Positions 11,798 to 23,240 of a stretch of 64,000 nt of DNA are shown in pieces. Source of the DNA: Trametopsis cervina (lineage: Eukaryota; Basidiomycota; Agaricomycetes; Polyporales; Irpicaceae); the NCBI GenBank assembly GCA_022385755.1, contig MU278351.1, positions 1,056,638 through 1,120,637 of the forward strand, written 5' to 3'. The stretch's first letter is position 1. The number at the start of each line of letters is the position of its first letter. The notes under the pieces were generated by a model. That model did not search any database. It saw nothing but the letters and a program-made list of their open reading frames with translations, and was not told the DNA's origin. The position numbers and the translations under genes are program-made.

Positions 11798-13332
11798 CTA
11801 GGTACATATCGTAGTTCTCAGACTTTCAAATGGATGGCTGCCGCGCTTCTCTATCTGCTCTTTCACCCACTGCTGGCGTAATATCTTCTCTCTTTCTACT
11901 CTAGGGTCCCTCTGTAGCCACTGTTTATACTCGAGGAGAACTGGCCTGTTCCTCCTTCTCGCATCTACTACATCAGCAAGATCGTCACCCAAATGCGTGG
12001 TCATCGCTTTGCTACGCTTTCTCGGCGTGTCAGTCAGAGTGTTACGCTTGGGTGTGTCACTCGCAGCTTCCAGGAAGCGCGGTTTTGCTTGACGTTGTGA
12101 GCGGCGTGGCGTCATAGGTTCATGTTCAGACGACGAAGCTGCCTCCAAGCGCGTGGAAGTGGACGTGTCTGACATGACCACGTCGGTATCGGCATCGGAG
12201 AAAGAATGGTCGCTCGACGGTGGGGCTGTAGAAGCGGCTTCTTCCATCTCAACATCGTCGCTTCCTTCCGCGTCCTGGTCAGAGTCATGTTCACCGGACA
12301 CTCCCTGTAAAACTTCCAGGGTGTCCTTGGATGAAGACGGCTTGCCCGCCACTGCTTCTTGGAAAGCAAGGAGTGCCGGGCTTTGAGTGTATTTTCCAGG
12401 CGGCACGAACTTCTGGCGCTTCGATGGCGTGTCCTCCACCCCAGAGTCGAGGTCATCCTTATTGAAGTCTTTGACAGGGGAGAAAATAACCTTGCGCTTA
12501 TGCCTAGGTGTCTTGGACGGAGAAACGGAGCTGACGTCTCGAAGGGCGGATTTTGATGGCGATGCAGGCCGAAAGGTGGGCTCTATTTTTTCGCCTGTAC
12601 GACGTGCAGCTCGCATTTCCGCCACCTTCTTCTGTAGTTCGCGCTTCACAGCCTGACAATTCGCATCCAGTGCGTCAGTGATCTCCTGGTAATCCTCGTC
12701 TTTGATGCCGTACTCCTTAATCGCGGCTTTCCTATCCAACTATAAGCAAGAAGATAAGCGCCTTTAAGGGCGGGATACATGTATAATGACATACGCCGAG
12801 TGCTCTGCAAGTCCACACGTACACCGTCGCTGTTACCGCGTCGTTCGGCGGCCGCAGACGTCCACGAAGGTCGGCGCTAAGAACCAATGCAGACTCAACA
12901 TCTTGCATGGACGCTACCATAAAATCCTTTCGTGCATGTCTTCGGGAGGAGACGATATATTCGTACGTTATTTTGCGGCTATCCTGCTCCTTTGCAGCAG
13001 AAGCCAGAGCCTTGCGTACTGTCGTCAGCGCAACGGCGAATTCTTTCGCATGAAGGCACGACGCTGCTCGTGCAGTCTTCTCGCTGACATCACTGTATCC
13101 AAGTCTATGTATCACATCGGTTAAAAGTCGCCACTCAGATGTCAACAGGTACTCACTCTTCTGAAGCGATCAAAGAACATATGGCTGGGATCGCAATGCT
13201 GCGCTGTTGCAACTCAAATCCCGAGCCCGGGCCAGTCTTGGCTTTGATAGAATGAAAAAGAACATGAGCCCTCTCCCTCAGGACGCTCTTCTCACATAGT
13301 TTTCGTATCGTTTCGCTTGACTGGCGGTCCAT
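11798..13332 (-). CDS. ORC6: ORC6, origin recognition complex subunit 6
   Basis: ORC6 helps the origin recognition complex load the replicative helicase. Three exons (13157-13332, 12795-13104, 11798-12739) give 475 aa. The N-terminal ~165 residues are helical and resemble the first cyclin-like (TFIIB-like) fold of Orc6, ending with VYVWTCRALG and LDRKAAIKEYGIKDEDY. The remainder is Ser/Pro/Lys-rich and disordered. It holds several SPSK/SPVK and TP motifs that look like CDK sites (for example VSPSKTPRHKRK and FSPVK), and an acidic stretch. A C-terminal helix around WLQRDPRVEREKILRQQWV may be the ORC-binding tail. The assignment rests on the N-terminal region and overall design. The stop lies 91 bp from that of the EBP gene. 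Confidence 0.75.
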
Positions 13333-14311
13333 AAGTGAGTGCAGATGGGCACAGGTCACGTCACGGTCGCGATCTATAACAAGGTCGTGATGGGGGCCAC
13401 GTGGTCTTCAACACGAATTCTCGAACTCAGCCCGTACAGCTACCTATCATATTACACCTGAAGGTGAAGTTCTGCTAAACCCACCCGCACTTACAGCTTC
13501 TTCCTACCGCGCGGGGTGTAGAACACAACCCTCATGACCTGAGGAAGTTAATCGCAGCATGGGAAGTTTTCGTGAAGGAACAAGCAACATGCACCGTTCA
13601 TTTGCTTCGCCAGGTAGAACTTGCGACTCATGACTAGACTTGCCACAGAAAAACTCCCGGCTATGAATATGTGTCGCACTGACCTCGATAGGCAGAGTGA
13701 TAGATTTTCGAGCGGACCAGACGGCTGAGCGCGGTCCCAGAACTATTGCCGGGCCCAACCTGGTTGGTATGGAGAGACCACGACCGGGGGACCGGCGACT
13801 TGGACTACGATGACAGTAACTGCGAAGACTGTCAACCTAAGTGAGCCACTTGACACTGTCGTGAGTGAGATTTCGCGGATTAATGGTGCGCCTCTGACAT
13901 GCACTACCATTCTACCCACCTGCCCTGGGATTTACAGTTTCATCTGCCGTACTGGTGGTCGCATACATCGCACGGTCGGTGGCAATAAACAAGCCTCCGA
14001 TCGAGCTTTCCAAAATTCTGCAATGGCTGCGTATAAAAAGTTCACCAACGCCTCCCTCGTTTCGTCAGCACCATCGTCATTTTTGCCCGCTAGCTTTAGC
14101 CATCCCTGCCAACGCACTAAGGTCTTCATGATGTCCTTATCTATTCCTGTTCCAGATATGATCAAAGACATGATTAAGCACCAGGAATGTAAGTACGCTT
14201 ACTTTACCGAACGGTGTAAGACTCGGAGCGCTTACTCGTATGCCACAGTTGTGGAGGTTAAGGAAGAGCAATTCAAGGAGAGGCGTGCGCTTTCCACTTC
14301 AATTACTCGCA
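13333..14311. other. Intergenic, about 1 kb: ORC6 promoter and upstream of the unknown gene
   Basis: A 190-codon frame opens at 13810 but has no recognisable domain. It ends inside the next gene in another frame and has poor codon character, so I do not call it. It is possible that further 5' exons of the gene at 14312 lie here. Confidence 0.4.
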
Positions 14312-15731
14312 ATGGCAGACTCACGAACGTGTTCTTCTCAAGTGAAGCATATTCAGCGTGGTATTCTCAAGAGCGCTGGTGAGCGTGGTTTGTCAGTCCG
14401 GCATATGGCCACGGTTGACTGTTGTCATTACCTACAGAAGACCCCTCTGGCGATATCCCTTCCGTCCATACGACTTTTGTCGACAGCGAGCTTCAACGTG
14501 CCTATGCCAGCGGGGACTACGATACGATCGATGACCGCAACAACAAGGCGGCCATAGACATGCAAGCGCCCTTCGTTTCAATCCAGCGTTCCGGAGAGAA
14601 GGCTTTCCTCAAGATTGCCAACAAATCCGATGGCAATGAGTACTACATAATTCCTAGCGAGAACGGCTGGATGTGGGCGTACTCCTATGCCGAGCCTAGC
14701 TCCACCGAGAGCCCAACGCCGGCGTGTTATGTGTCTATCGGGACGTATTCTGCGAGAGGTAACATCCTCGGCATTTCGCAGTTTGTTTGGGATAACAAAT
14801 GGTGCCAGTGGACTCCCCGTATCGCGTCTTTCGTGTTCTCCTTTCTCGTGGGGCGCTTTGTCCAGCAGCGCATCCTCGGTGCGCTGTTCACCAAGTCCGT
14901 GGAGAAAGCAATGGACGCTGCCGCCGCGGACACCGACGAGGCGTTTTCCGGCATGTCATATATCTTTTGGGGGACCGGCGGCGGTGCCCTCGCAGGTGCT
15001 GTTTCCGGAGCAGTCGCAACCGCGCTCCTCACTTATCTCATCAACTTTGTGGTTAAGGAGTACTTCCTCGTAACCAACGTGTGGAATTGGACGAGTGATA
15101 CCTGGACCATATCAGACTGGCATAGCGATAACGCTGATGTCTCTCAGCCTGGCAAGTGGGCTACAACGGAGGTACCGCGAGGTAATTGTACGTCATTATT
15201 TATATCACTATCTGCTAACTCTTTTTCACGCTGAGTCGTTATTGCCAGCCTACAAATTGCCTGACGGCACAGTGGTACCCGCCTCTATTGTCTACTACAG
15301 CACATTCGCCTTCAATAACCGTGCGTTTCTTTACCCCTATCTCACTGCCGAAGTTTCACCTCGCTTGCAGATAACAAGGTATTGGAAGGTCTGGGCATAG
15401 GTTTCAAAGTCGTTTTGAAGAAAGATCCGTCCCAAGGTAGTACATGTCACAAAACTGACTTGCTATATGACTCAATTCTTCTTCAGGCTTTGTCACGAAA
15501 TACTGCGTCCACCGCCTCAAGTTGAACCAGTTGGGCATCCTGGGCGATGGGCAAGTAGAACTCCGCAAGTACTACGAGGACAGTTCTCAATGGGCTCCTG
15601 CCTATAAGACGACGATGCATGGATCAATCCCGCAAAGTAGGGTGCCGCTTCTTGCATCAACACCGTCGATCAATGGTGACCCTCATCAGCTGTACACGAT
15701 TGACATCCACATCGGGCAGGTCGTTGCGTGA
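14312..15731 (+). CDS. Uncharacterised protein with hydrophobic and Gly/Ala-rich segments
   Basis: I do not recognise this family. Five exons (14312-14378, 14438-15181, 15249-15320, 15371-15436, 15487-15731) give 397 aa in one frame. There is no signal peptide. Residues ~140-165 form a hydrophobic stretch around IASFVFSFLVGRFVQQ. Residues ~190-220 form a second one rich in Gly and Ala (TGGGALAGAVSGAVATALLT, then YLINFVV), resembling a glycine-zipper membrane hairpin. The C-terminal ~150 residues (starting near KLPDGTVVPASIVYYSTF) look like a beta-rich soluble domain with a Lys/Tyr/Cys-containing core (FVTKYCVHRLKLNQLG). A water-soluble protein that can insert into membranes would fit, but this is inference. 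The start ATG is the first in the frame; upstream exons cannot be excluded. Confidence 0.7.
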
Positions 15732-17443
15732 GACTCTGTTCTCCCTAGGACAACGAGCTCCGGAAGAATATATTCCCTAAGCCCTTTACAGTATGTACGT
15801 TATCAACGTTTCGATGCGTAGCTATGATGTCTAGCCCTTTCGCCCACAACTTTGAACCGAGTGGCACAGAGAGAGACATTGGGTGCGAACAAAGCAACCA
15901 CCAGCATTGTTTTGTGACCCTGTCAACAAAGCAAGTATTGGGCACGAGAGTCGTACGTATTTCATACACACCGCAATGTTGGCATCTTCGTTCCATCCAT
16001 GCTTTGTATAGAAGTTGCTTGAGTCTTTGTGATGTGCGAGATAGTCGACAATCAATGCAAGCACTGCATTGTAGGACGGAAGCTTTGCGAACGAATCGGA
16101 ACGAGTGCCACTGCCAAACATTACGACTTGCGGACCAATGCCGGTTAGCTGCCTGCTGTGCCGCGACCCACGCAAGCCGCCGCCACAAACCAAGGATAAA
16201 GAAACCCGATTGATGCCTGAAGAGAACCTACTGTATCCCACGTGGTTGTCACGCTGCCACTACCTTGTGACAATCGCGATTGGTGCTAAAGGTCACGTGT
16301 ATCAACGGACATGGCCATACTCGTTGGCTTTTGCACTGTGATCCTCTAAGAGGTATCTACGAAGTGAATTCCTTTTTTGTTCAAAGCTGCATTTAACGGC
16401 GAGAGAAAACACTTAACAGGCTATTATTGTATACGCTGACCAGTCAGCCCGCATACACTGGAATCAGGTTTTACGTACCAGACAGTGAAAATTCGTGATG
16501 ACATAAGACTCACAGCGTCCAGCTAAAATTAACCATGTCGCTCTAATAAGTAGTTTTGACCTCTCAGTAAACTGGTGCTCTCATGGTCATATTTTTATAG
16601 GTCTCATTTCTTATAAGATTCCCTACTCGCTTATTTCGACAACGTACCCAATCCAGTAACTGTGTATCTACGGGCAAGTTTCAATGGACGGCAATCAGCA
16701 GTAAGTATCATCTTCCGTCTGACTGGTATTAAAGCAATACCATCTTTGATGTCCTCGCGTGATAAGGGTGTGCAAACGTAATAAATGTTTTATTCCCTCC
16801 ACGCCGCCTTGACGAGATAAAGGGCACAAGTCTCGTGTAAACGCGGGGCTCATCAGGGTCTTCCCATGTGCCTTTCGTCTGGAGTCATCTCTCGGAAATA
16901 TTAAAACATAGCGTTACACTCCATAGTTGGCCCTTCCGAAAGACTAGCGGCCCTCCCTCAATACTTATATCCTCCAGACCTAAGTGGCCCGAGAATGCCC
17001 CCCCTCCCCTCCCCCGTTATCCTAGACCCACCCTCCCTCAGTGAATTTTCCCACTACCAAACCTCATGCCCCGTCGTCGTCGCCGTACCGTCTTTAAGGT
17101 CATTCCCTGCCCCTGCCCCTGGTGTACCAGGACAGGCGTGTCAACAGCTCACGACCTTGTTCCACGACACTCTTCCCGCCGGCATTCGTCCGCAAATTCT
17201 TAACGACAATACTGTATCCCCACCTCGCCGCTATCCTCACGCTATACTTCGCTCCACCTTCACAACCCATAGGTGAAGAGGCACCTCGCTGATAAGCCTT
17301 GGGCAGCAGATCACATTCTGGCTAACGCAGCACCGCATCGCAAGAACACGCACGACGGACGCAAGTGTGCAGCAGAACGATACTCATCTTGTATTGAACT
17401 GACGATGCGAGTCGGTAGAGGAGATCAACGGGAGTAGTTCAAG

Positions 17444-17660
17444 GTAAGTACACGGTGAATACCTAGCTTATGGTGATACGTTGAACGCCGCCATTTTACA
17501 TCTACTAACACTGTCTCCTGCGTACCATAGTAGCGATCTGAAAGACGCAGGCTCTTCTAGGTATGTTCCTTGGTGCTGCGTTTCAACGACGCTAGGTGGT
17601 TTTGGTAGTTGTGAGTGTAGTATTTGTTCGTGTGGGCCCACGCTAACCAGTTGATTTCAG
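17444..17660 (+). ncRNA. Candidate spliced non-coding transcript or 5' UTR (two intron-like segments)
   Basis: Segment 17444-17530 begins GTAAGT, holds a tactaac branch-like site and ends TAG. A 30-nt piece (17531-17560) follows. Segment 17561-17660 begins GTATGT, holds gctaac and ends TTTCAG. Joining the flanking pieces leaves stops in the frames I tried and no long reading frame. The pattern therefore suggests a spliced non-coding RNA or a long spliced leader of the zinc-finger gene downstream. Only splice-like signals support it. Confidence 0.3.
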
Positions 17661-18044
17661 ATGTGATTAAGCGCGCATGCCACTCACGTCGGACCACGCC
17701 GCGATGAACGGTGCTCACCCGGGCCTCCTCAATCGAGAGCTGTGGATCTCGCGTATTGTGTCAGTGCGTATCACTAGTCGATACTACGTTGTAAGTCTAC
17801 CTTTGCAATATATCCCTGACACCGGAGTGCACGGCATGTTGGTCAGTTCCCCATGGAACGAGGCTGCAAGTTCGAAGCCTCGTGCCCCTCGATGACAATC
17901 TACGGCTTTGCCCACCAAAGGCGATGCATCAGATCACACTCTCCTTTGTAGACATTCTTTGCATTTCTTCGCATTCATGCCACATCACCCACCGCGCGAT
18001 TGCACGACAAAGACAAAGGCTGTTACACCCATCTCTCTCCAGAG

Positions 18045-18050
18045 TATAAA
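18045..18050 (+). promoter_or_regulatory. TATA box of zinc-finger gene 1
   Basis: A tataaa hexamer lies 83-88 nt upstream of the start codon at 18133, after a pyrimidine-rich patch. The spacing leaves room for a short 5' leader. Confidence 0.6.
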
Positions 18051-18132
18051 TTGACAGGATGCGTGCCCCAAACCGCCACTCACACAACTTGCCTCCCCTC
18101 CTTTCCTTTATTCACGTCGATTCAAGCATACG

Positions 18133-18946
18133 ATGGACTTCCCTAACATCCAACAATTCGACAACACTTTCGAGTACTCGACGGTATCGCTATACCCCCA
18201 TTCTATCTCGTTTGATGGCCCGTTCGAAGATACATTCCCCGGGTTACAGTGAGTAGATCGGCTTACGTTGAAGAGTAATGTTACTAACCCATCATAGATA
18301 TGCGGTCTGTCCCGAAGACCTCGATTTCTGGATACCCAACGAGCTGCAGCTCGTACATCCGGCGCTGACAGAACTGTTGGCAAGAATGGACCTCATGTAC
18401 GGAGCTACGCCAATGAATACGTTCACATACCTGCCTCCACCCCCACCCCCTCCTCCACCACCTCCTCCACCCCCACCCCCTCCTCCACCACCTCCTCCAC
18501 CACCACCACCACCACCACCACCACCACCTCCTCCTCCTCCTCCTTCTCTCCCTTTGTATCACCCCTCAATCTGTTCTAAACGAGGAAGCTCGCCACGGAA
18601 CAGGCGTCCGAGGACTCTGGTTCAGTTCTCGGGGAAGCCGCGCTATCCCGATACAAAGCCTTCTCAAGGGGGACACCATTGCCCACACTGTCGCGTTGCT
18701 GCATCTGGTGAGCACGCATTGGTACGTCACATCAAGCGCCACTTTGCAGAGTGGGAGAACAAGCAGTATGTGTGTTGCGGGGTGCCTGCGGACTCGCGGT
18801 TCGCGCTGGACCCTCATGGTCTCGAACATCCGGCAACCCCTGGCCTACCCGGGTGGGTCGGAGGTTGTGGGCATCAATTTAGTAGGAAGGACGCCCTGCG
18901 GAACCACTTGAGGTTGTACGCCAAGAACCAAAAGCCGCACAGCTAG
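18133..18946 (+). CDS. CCGV-type zinc-finger protein 1 with 37-proline tract
   Basis: This is probably a nuclear protein of an Agaricomycete family with variant C2H2 fingers; its target is unknown. Two exons (18133-18248, 18298-18946) separated by a 49-nt intron. The N-terminal part (MDFPNIQQFDNTFEY...) is acidic and aromatic, like an activation region. Then comes an unbroken run of 37 prolines encoded at 18434-18544. The C-terminal ~100 residues contain HCPHC...HIKRH, a CCGVP motif, GGCGHQFSRKDALRNHL and a final KNQKPHS. That arrangement (CxxC..HxxxxH, CCGV, GGC..FSR.D.LRxH) is shared with the gene at 29341-30502, so the two are paralogues. Confidence 0.85.
18434..18544 (+). repeat. Pro-codon microsatellite with duplicated 30-bp unit
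   Basis: A CCN-only tract codes for 37 prolines. Bases 18434-18463 and 18464-18493 are identical 30-mers. After the start of a third copy the tract becomes pure CCA and then pure CCT. This shows recent slippage or unequal exchange in multiples of three, so the protein frame is kept. Confidence 0.95.
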
Positions 18947-19470
18947 TAAGCAATATTTCTGCTCTATATTGTAAAAAGTCTCACTGACAAACCGTACAGC
19001 ATCTAGTCCCATTCGTTTCCTTTAGTGACTCAACCTATTCCCACACTCCCGTCGCACCATCTGTATCGTCTGTTATGTTGTAATCTATCCTGCTGTTGTT
19101 TGTTTTGCAAGTATCTCTGTTGTGTAGCATTCCTTTGTCCATGTACTTTGCTGTTCCCCAAATGGCCACTTCTTAGATGTGTCCTTTATACGGGCTTCGA
19201 ACTTGAGGATTTGTCTGTCAAGGACTGGAACGATCAGAGTAATTGCTTACAGCTGCAGTTTCTGTTTCTGGCGGAAAGACTGCGGAAAGACGGCGAGTTG
19301 GCGTGACACGTGATCGCGACGAATCTCTGCAACTGCTAAAAAGCGCTCAATGTCCTGGTGAGCTCACCGACCGTCTGCACTTAACGAAACGGAAAGGATA
19401 AGCACCGGAGTGCATTACCAGGACCAATACTCTTATTTCCCAGGCTGCACTGTCCAGAACTGAAAGAACT
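18947..19470. other. Intergenic: zinc-finger 3' flank and mS41 promoter
   Basis: About 520 bp with T-rich stretches. No reliable gene or RNA feature seen. Confidence 0.5.
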
Positions 19471-20060
19471 ATGTCTTGCCTACTTGCTCTACGTAGCATA
19501 AAATCTACGCCAACGCTGGTCCCGTTCGCAAGAGGTCTCGTTAACAAGGCTGCCGCGAGGCCACCACCTGCACCTAGGGGTAACGATGTCCCAGGTACAA
19601 TAACAGTCAGGCCTCCCTGTGTACTCACAAAAGTGTCATGTGTTTAGGTACGATCGACTCTCCCGCTGCGTTCTTGGCCGCCATTGGCAGGTCGGCGGAG
19701 ACAAAGTTGAAGGTGGAGACGTGGGATGAACTGTGGAAGATGGACGGGGATGCGATGAAAGAGGCGGGGCTGGCTGTGAAGGACCGAAGGTGCGCTCAAT
19801 ATTTCAGCGCAATGAGAGGTACCAGTGCTGACCCTCGGCTTTGTACGACAAGGTATATTCTATGGTCAATGGAGAAGTTTCGGCTGGGTCAAGATCCTGA
19901 TCAATTTGCTCACTCCTCAAAGCCCAAGAAGAAAATACGCGGGTGGGTGGCACTCACATTATGCTGTGTTCGTATGAGTCTTACCCTTCTGTTTTGTGTC
20001 ACTAGATGGGGTCCCAAGATACAAAACGGCAAGGTAAACCGGTCGCGTGCCCGCAGATAG
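19471..20060 (+). CDS. Mitochondrial small ribosomal subunit protein mS41 (IGR-motif protein)
   Basis: mS41 (yeast Fyv4 family) is a mitochondrial ribosomal protein. Four exons (19471-19594, 19648-19789, 19853-19942, 20006-20060) give 136 aa. The first ~35 residues are rich in Arg, Ser, Leu and Ala and lack acids, as expected of a mitochondrial presequence. Next comes the IGR domain: DSPAAFLAAIGR, TWDELWKMDGDAMKEAGL, RRYILWSMEKFR, then a basic tail KKKIRGWGPKIQNGK. All junctions keep phase and the RYIL join is restored by splicing. Length is close to fungal relatives. Confidence 0.9.
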
Positions 20061-20335
20061 AATATCATACACTATAAATTATCACTGGTACTGGGTTGAC
20101 AACCTGGATATCTAATCGCTATATTTGTCGCACATACTACTTGAACACGTCTACAAGTGATTTTGTGTGCTATTGAGACTTTCACGGGCATAAAAACGTT
20201 ATGAAACCCGATGTGTCTGCAAATTCATGGACCGAACGTTATAGTGCGATGTGTTCTCCTCTCGAGGCTCTCGCTAGGGCCTCTCTGTTTGAACCGAGTT
20301 GACTGGAAGAAGAGTGAGTATAGGACAAAAAATAC

Positions 20336-20406
20336 TCCGATACGGGGAATCGAACCCCGAGCTACCGCGTGAAAGGCGGTAATGTTAGCCGTTACACCAT
20401 ATCGGA
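20336..20406 (-). tRNA. tRNA-Glu (anticodon UUC)
   Basis: The reverse strand folds as a 71-nt cloverleaf. The acceptor stem pairs TCCGATA with TATCGGA, the anticodon loop is CTTTCAC (anticodon TTC), and the T loop is GGTTCGATTCC. It has no intron. A short T-run follows. Confidence 0.96.
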
Positions 20407-20532
20407 CGCTGAGAAGAACACTTTATATTAGTCCATATCTATTACCCCGTAAGGCAAATACACATATACTTACAACGAGATCTCAATGAAACGTAAACCA
20501 TACTGTAATGTTTCACAGATGTCCATAAATCT

Positions 20533-23020
20533 CTAAAATACAGGTGCATCTCGTAGAAATAGCCGTTTCTCCTCCTTCTGTATCCATCGTGCGATACTGT
20601 TCGCCGCATTGATCACAGCGCTCTTTGGTAGCAACGGAGACATCGCAAGATATAACTCGTACGGCTTCGTAATCTATGTGCATTCCTTGAGTTTGTGCTT
20701 GAGACGGTATATGGTTCAAGACTCACCCAACCCAACACACTTTCCTTCCCGGTGCGTATATATTGCAACTTTAACGTGCTTTCCTGCCCAGACTTCGCAT
20801 GGATAGCGTCATGGACAGTTTGGTAGAGCGTAATCAAGCTGCGACAAGCCATCAGTGACGGTGACATACATGCAATTGAAGAACGTACCGTCTTCGCTCG
20901 TTGAGGTCATCATACGGCTCTTCGAACGCAGGCATTGTTACTTGCACATGAGATCTACTCTTGTAGAAGAAGTGTCGCAAACCAGGGATGCTTAGGTCAC
21001 CGACCGCATACTCAGTAGTGCCCTTAATTACTGAGTTCGAGATGGCTCTGATCAGTCCGTCTCGTTCAAGTTTCTATACCATAAGGATAAGTTTTCGTAT
21101 TAAACACCAGACCAGTCCACCCACCTCAGCTATGAACGAGCACCAGTTCCTCACAGCATCAAAGTCGCCAAGACCAGAGACACAAATCAAGCCCACCTCC
21201 ACAGGGGGTACTGAAGAGCTTGCCGTGCTTGATTCCGCGTCGCTACGGGACGTAGTCTCAGGGGTTGCTGGTCGTTGTTCTATTTCCGTAACTACTTCAT
21301 TGTCCACTCCTACTGAGATAGGCACGTTCAATCCTTCGCTGATAGGGAGAGGTGTCTCCGTGTGAGCAGGAGGTTCGCTGGCAGGCAGAGTTGGTTGAGA
21401 AGGTAGAGAAGCAGCGTCGGCATCCTTTCGGCGGAGGAACGTGACGTATGCATTCACAAATGCTGCAGGGTTGAATTTTGGTAGACATATGGGTAACCAA
21501 GATGCGGCTGCAGAGGAATTGACGGTAGAGGAAGACTGCACCGTATTGATGAGAATATGCAGGTCTGACGGATGTATTGAATGCTTCTTTGGGCGAACTA
21601 GCGTTATGACCCTCCCTTGACAAACCATAACAACGTAGAGAACGTCCTTCGAGACATGAGTGGGCTGGTATGACGAAAATTATCTTTGACCCACTTTGAT
21701 TTTGGACGTGGGCACCAGAATCTCGCCAATGTTCCGCCGCAGATTGGGCTCCAATTTGAGGCAGTGTAGGGCTGATGTGCCCATTGCGAGGTCCCATTCT
21801 AACCCTTCTAATAGAGAGTAGAATAGTGGCTCTGCACCTATTGGAAGATCAGGTTTGCAATAATGAGTCTGATAAGGTGGGAACCAACCGCTTAATAGAC
21901 GTCGCAGATCGAAATTATTCCTACGTTCGAACATGCGCCTCAGTTGCTCGGCGGATACCACGCTCAGTATTTGGAGATGCAGGTACTCAAGGTGGAAGCG
22001 TGTCTTCCTTCATCATCGTCAGTCAACTTGGAGCACTGAATGCATGTACCTGCACTTACAACCGACTCAGGCTCCCCCCATTCTGAGACACAGACATAAT
22101 AAAGTGGTTGTCGAAGGAGGAACGTGATACGCGTACGCCCAGCGTTCACACAGCGTATCTTGTCCGAAGAGTCTAGAAAGACGGATACAAGAGCTTGCAT
22201 GAGTCCAATCAGTGAAGTGAATGATGATGAGCCTTCCTCGGACTGTTGGCTGAATAGGACGTGATGAGTGAGTGGTACGGCGTGTATGCTGAATCCTACC
22301 TGATAAAGACCGGCTTGCCAGCGTCGGTCAGAACAAAGTATTGGCGAAGGGGGTATATATCCGTTGCTGTTTTCGACATGGTAAGACCATAGAGGATTGG
22401 AAAGGGTTGGAATATGATCAAGTTAGTGACGCGGGGTTATGTGGTCATGCATATGTACATGCGCACCTGCGGAATGGAGCTCGCCAACATCTACGACCTT
22501 GTCTCTTCGCTTACCGAGGCGATGACTCCCCTCTTAATATCGTCCAAATGAATAAGTAAAGCATGTTAACATTGTGGTTTACCCCACACTCACCTTCATG
22601 ATCAGTCTTCTGGCTTAATGTCCGACGCAATTGCTCACGCAAGTTCTTCTTAGCTTCCTCATCTCCTGTTGCACTATCACCCATATAACCAGAAACGTTT
22701 CCCTGCATAACCTCCACTTCTACTTCTGGTTCCGGTATGAGTATACCTTCTGGCGCATCGAGGGGCACGTTTGCAACTGATGCAGCGGACGAAGGTATTG
22801 AGCTCTCGAAACCCGTCCCAAAGAATTGCTCCCCAACTGAAGGAGGGGAAACGGAAACGGGCGTAGGGGCATGGCTATACACCTTGAGCGATGATAGAGA
22901 TGGCGCAGAGTGCAATACAGGTGGTATGAGGCGTGAGGGGGACGTCGCCTGAGGTAAGGGTGTACCAGCTCGGGATGGCGTCCTTGAACGCGAGTTGAAT
23001 GTGTGCGGTGTTTTCGACAT
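20533..23020 (-). CDS. MON1: MON1, vacuolar fusion protein (Rab7 GEF subunit)
   Basis: Mon1 with Ccz1 activates Rab7/Ypt7 on late endosomes and autophagosomes. Ten exons fit. Exon 1 (22594-23020) is a Ser/Pro-rich disordered tail of ~140 residues starting MSKTPHTFNSRSRTP. The longin-type core follows: QYFVLTDAGKPVFI, FTSLIGLMQALVSVFLDSSD, RTRITFLLRQPLYYV, YLHLQILSVVSAEQL, LYVVMVCQGRVITLVRPKKH, PKFNPAAFVNAYVTFL, LSIPGLRHFFYKSRSHVQ and a last exon KPYELYLAMSPLLPK ending in FLRDAPVF. A low-complexity insert of ~60 residues sits between the FVNAY and VGLICVSG blocks. ATG 23020 diverges from the BTB gene 220 bp away. Confidence 0.93.
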
Positions 23021-23240
23021 CAAAGTTGCACTACTGGCGACGGCAACGTATAGGATGTTAGTGGCAGGACATGAGCATCAGCTGTTACAGGCGATGGTGG
23101 TCGTAAGTATGATAGTTTCGGTGTCCAGACTGACGCCGAACTGGTGCTTATCCCAAACGACACTCTACCGCACTCCGTGTCTTGCTTTACACTACTGGTG
23201 GCAGACAACAAATATCACAGAGCACCATCAACTGCAATCT

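Larger units (their letters stand above)
15732..18132. other. Gene-poor 2.4 kb region
   Basis: No convincing protein gene. Short frames (for example 16995-17276, Pro-rich, and 17677-17895) lack domain signatures. A pyrimidine run lies at about 16997-17016. Two consecutive canonical intron-like segments occur at 17444-17530 and 17561-17660. A TATA box for the zinc-finger gene is at 18045. Confidence 0.5.

Noticed and set aside
13810..14382. 190-codon open frame starting MTVTAKTVNL
   Set aside because: No domain, overlaps the first exon of the next gene in another frame, and no consistent splice join. Left as uncertain intergenic.
18284..18562. Reverse-strand open frame with a long poly-Trp/Arg run
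   Set aside because: It is the antisense read of the CCA/CCT proline tract of the zinc-finger gene, and a Trp-rich protein of this kind is not credible.
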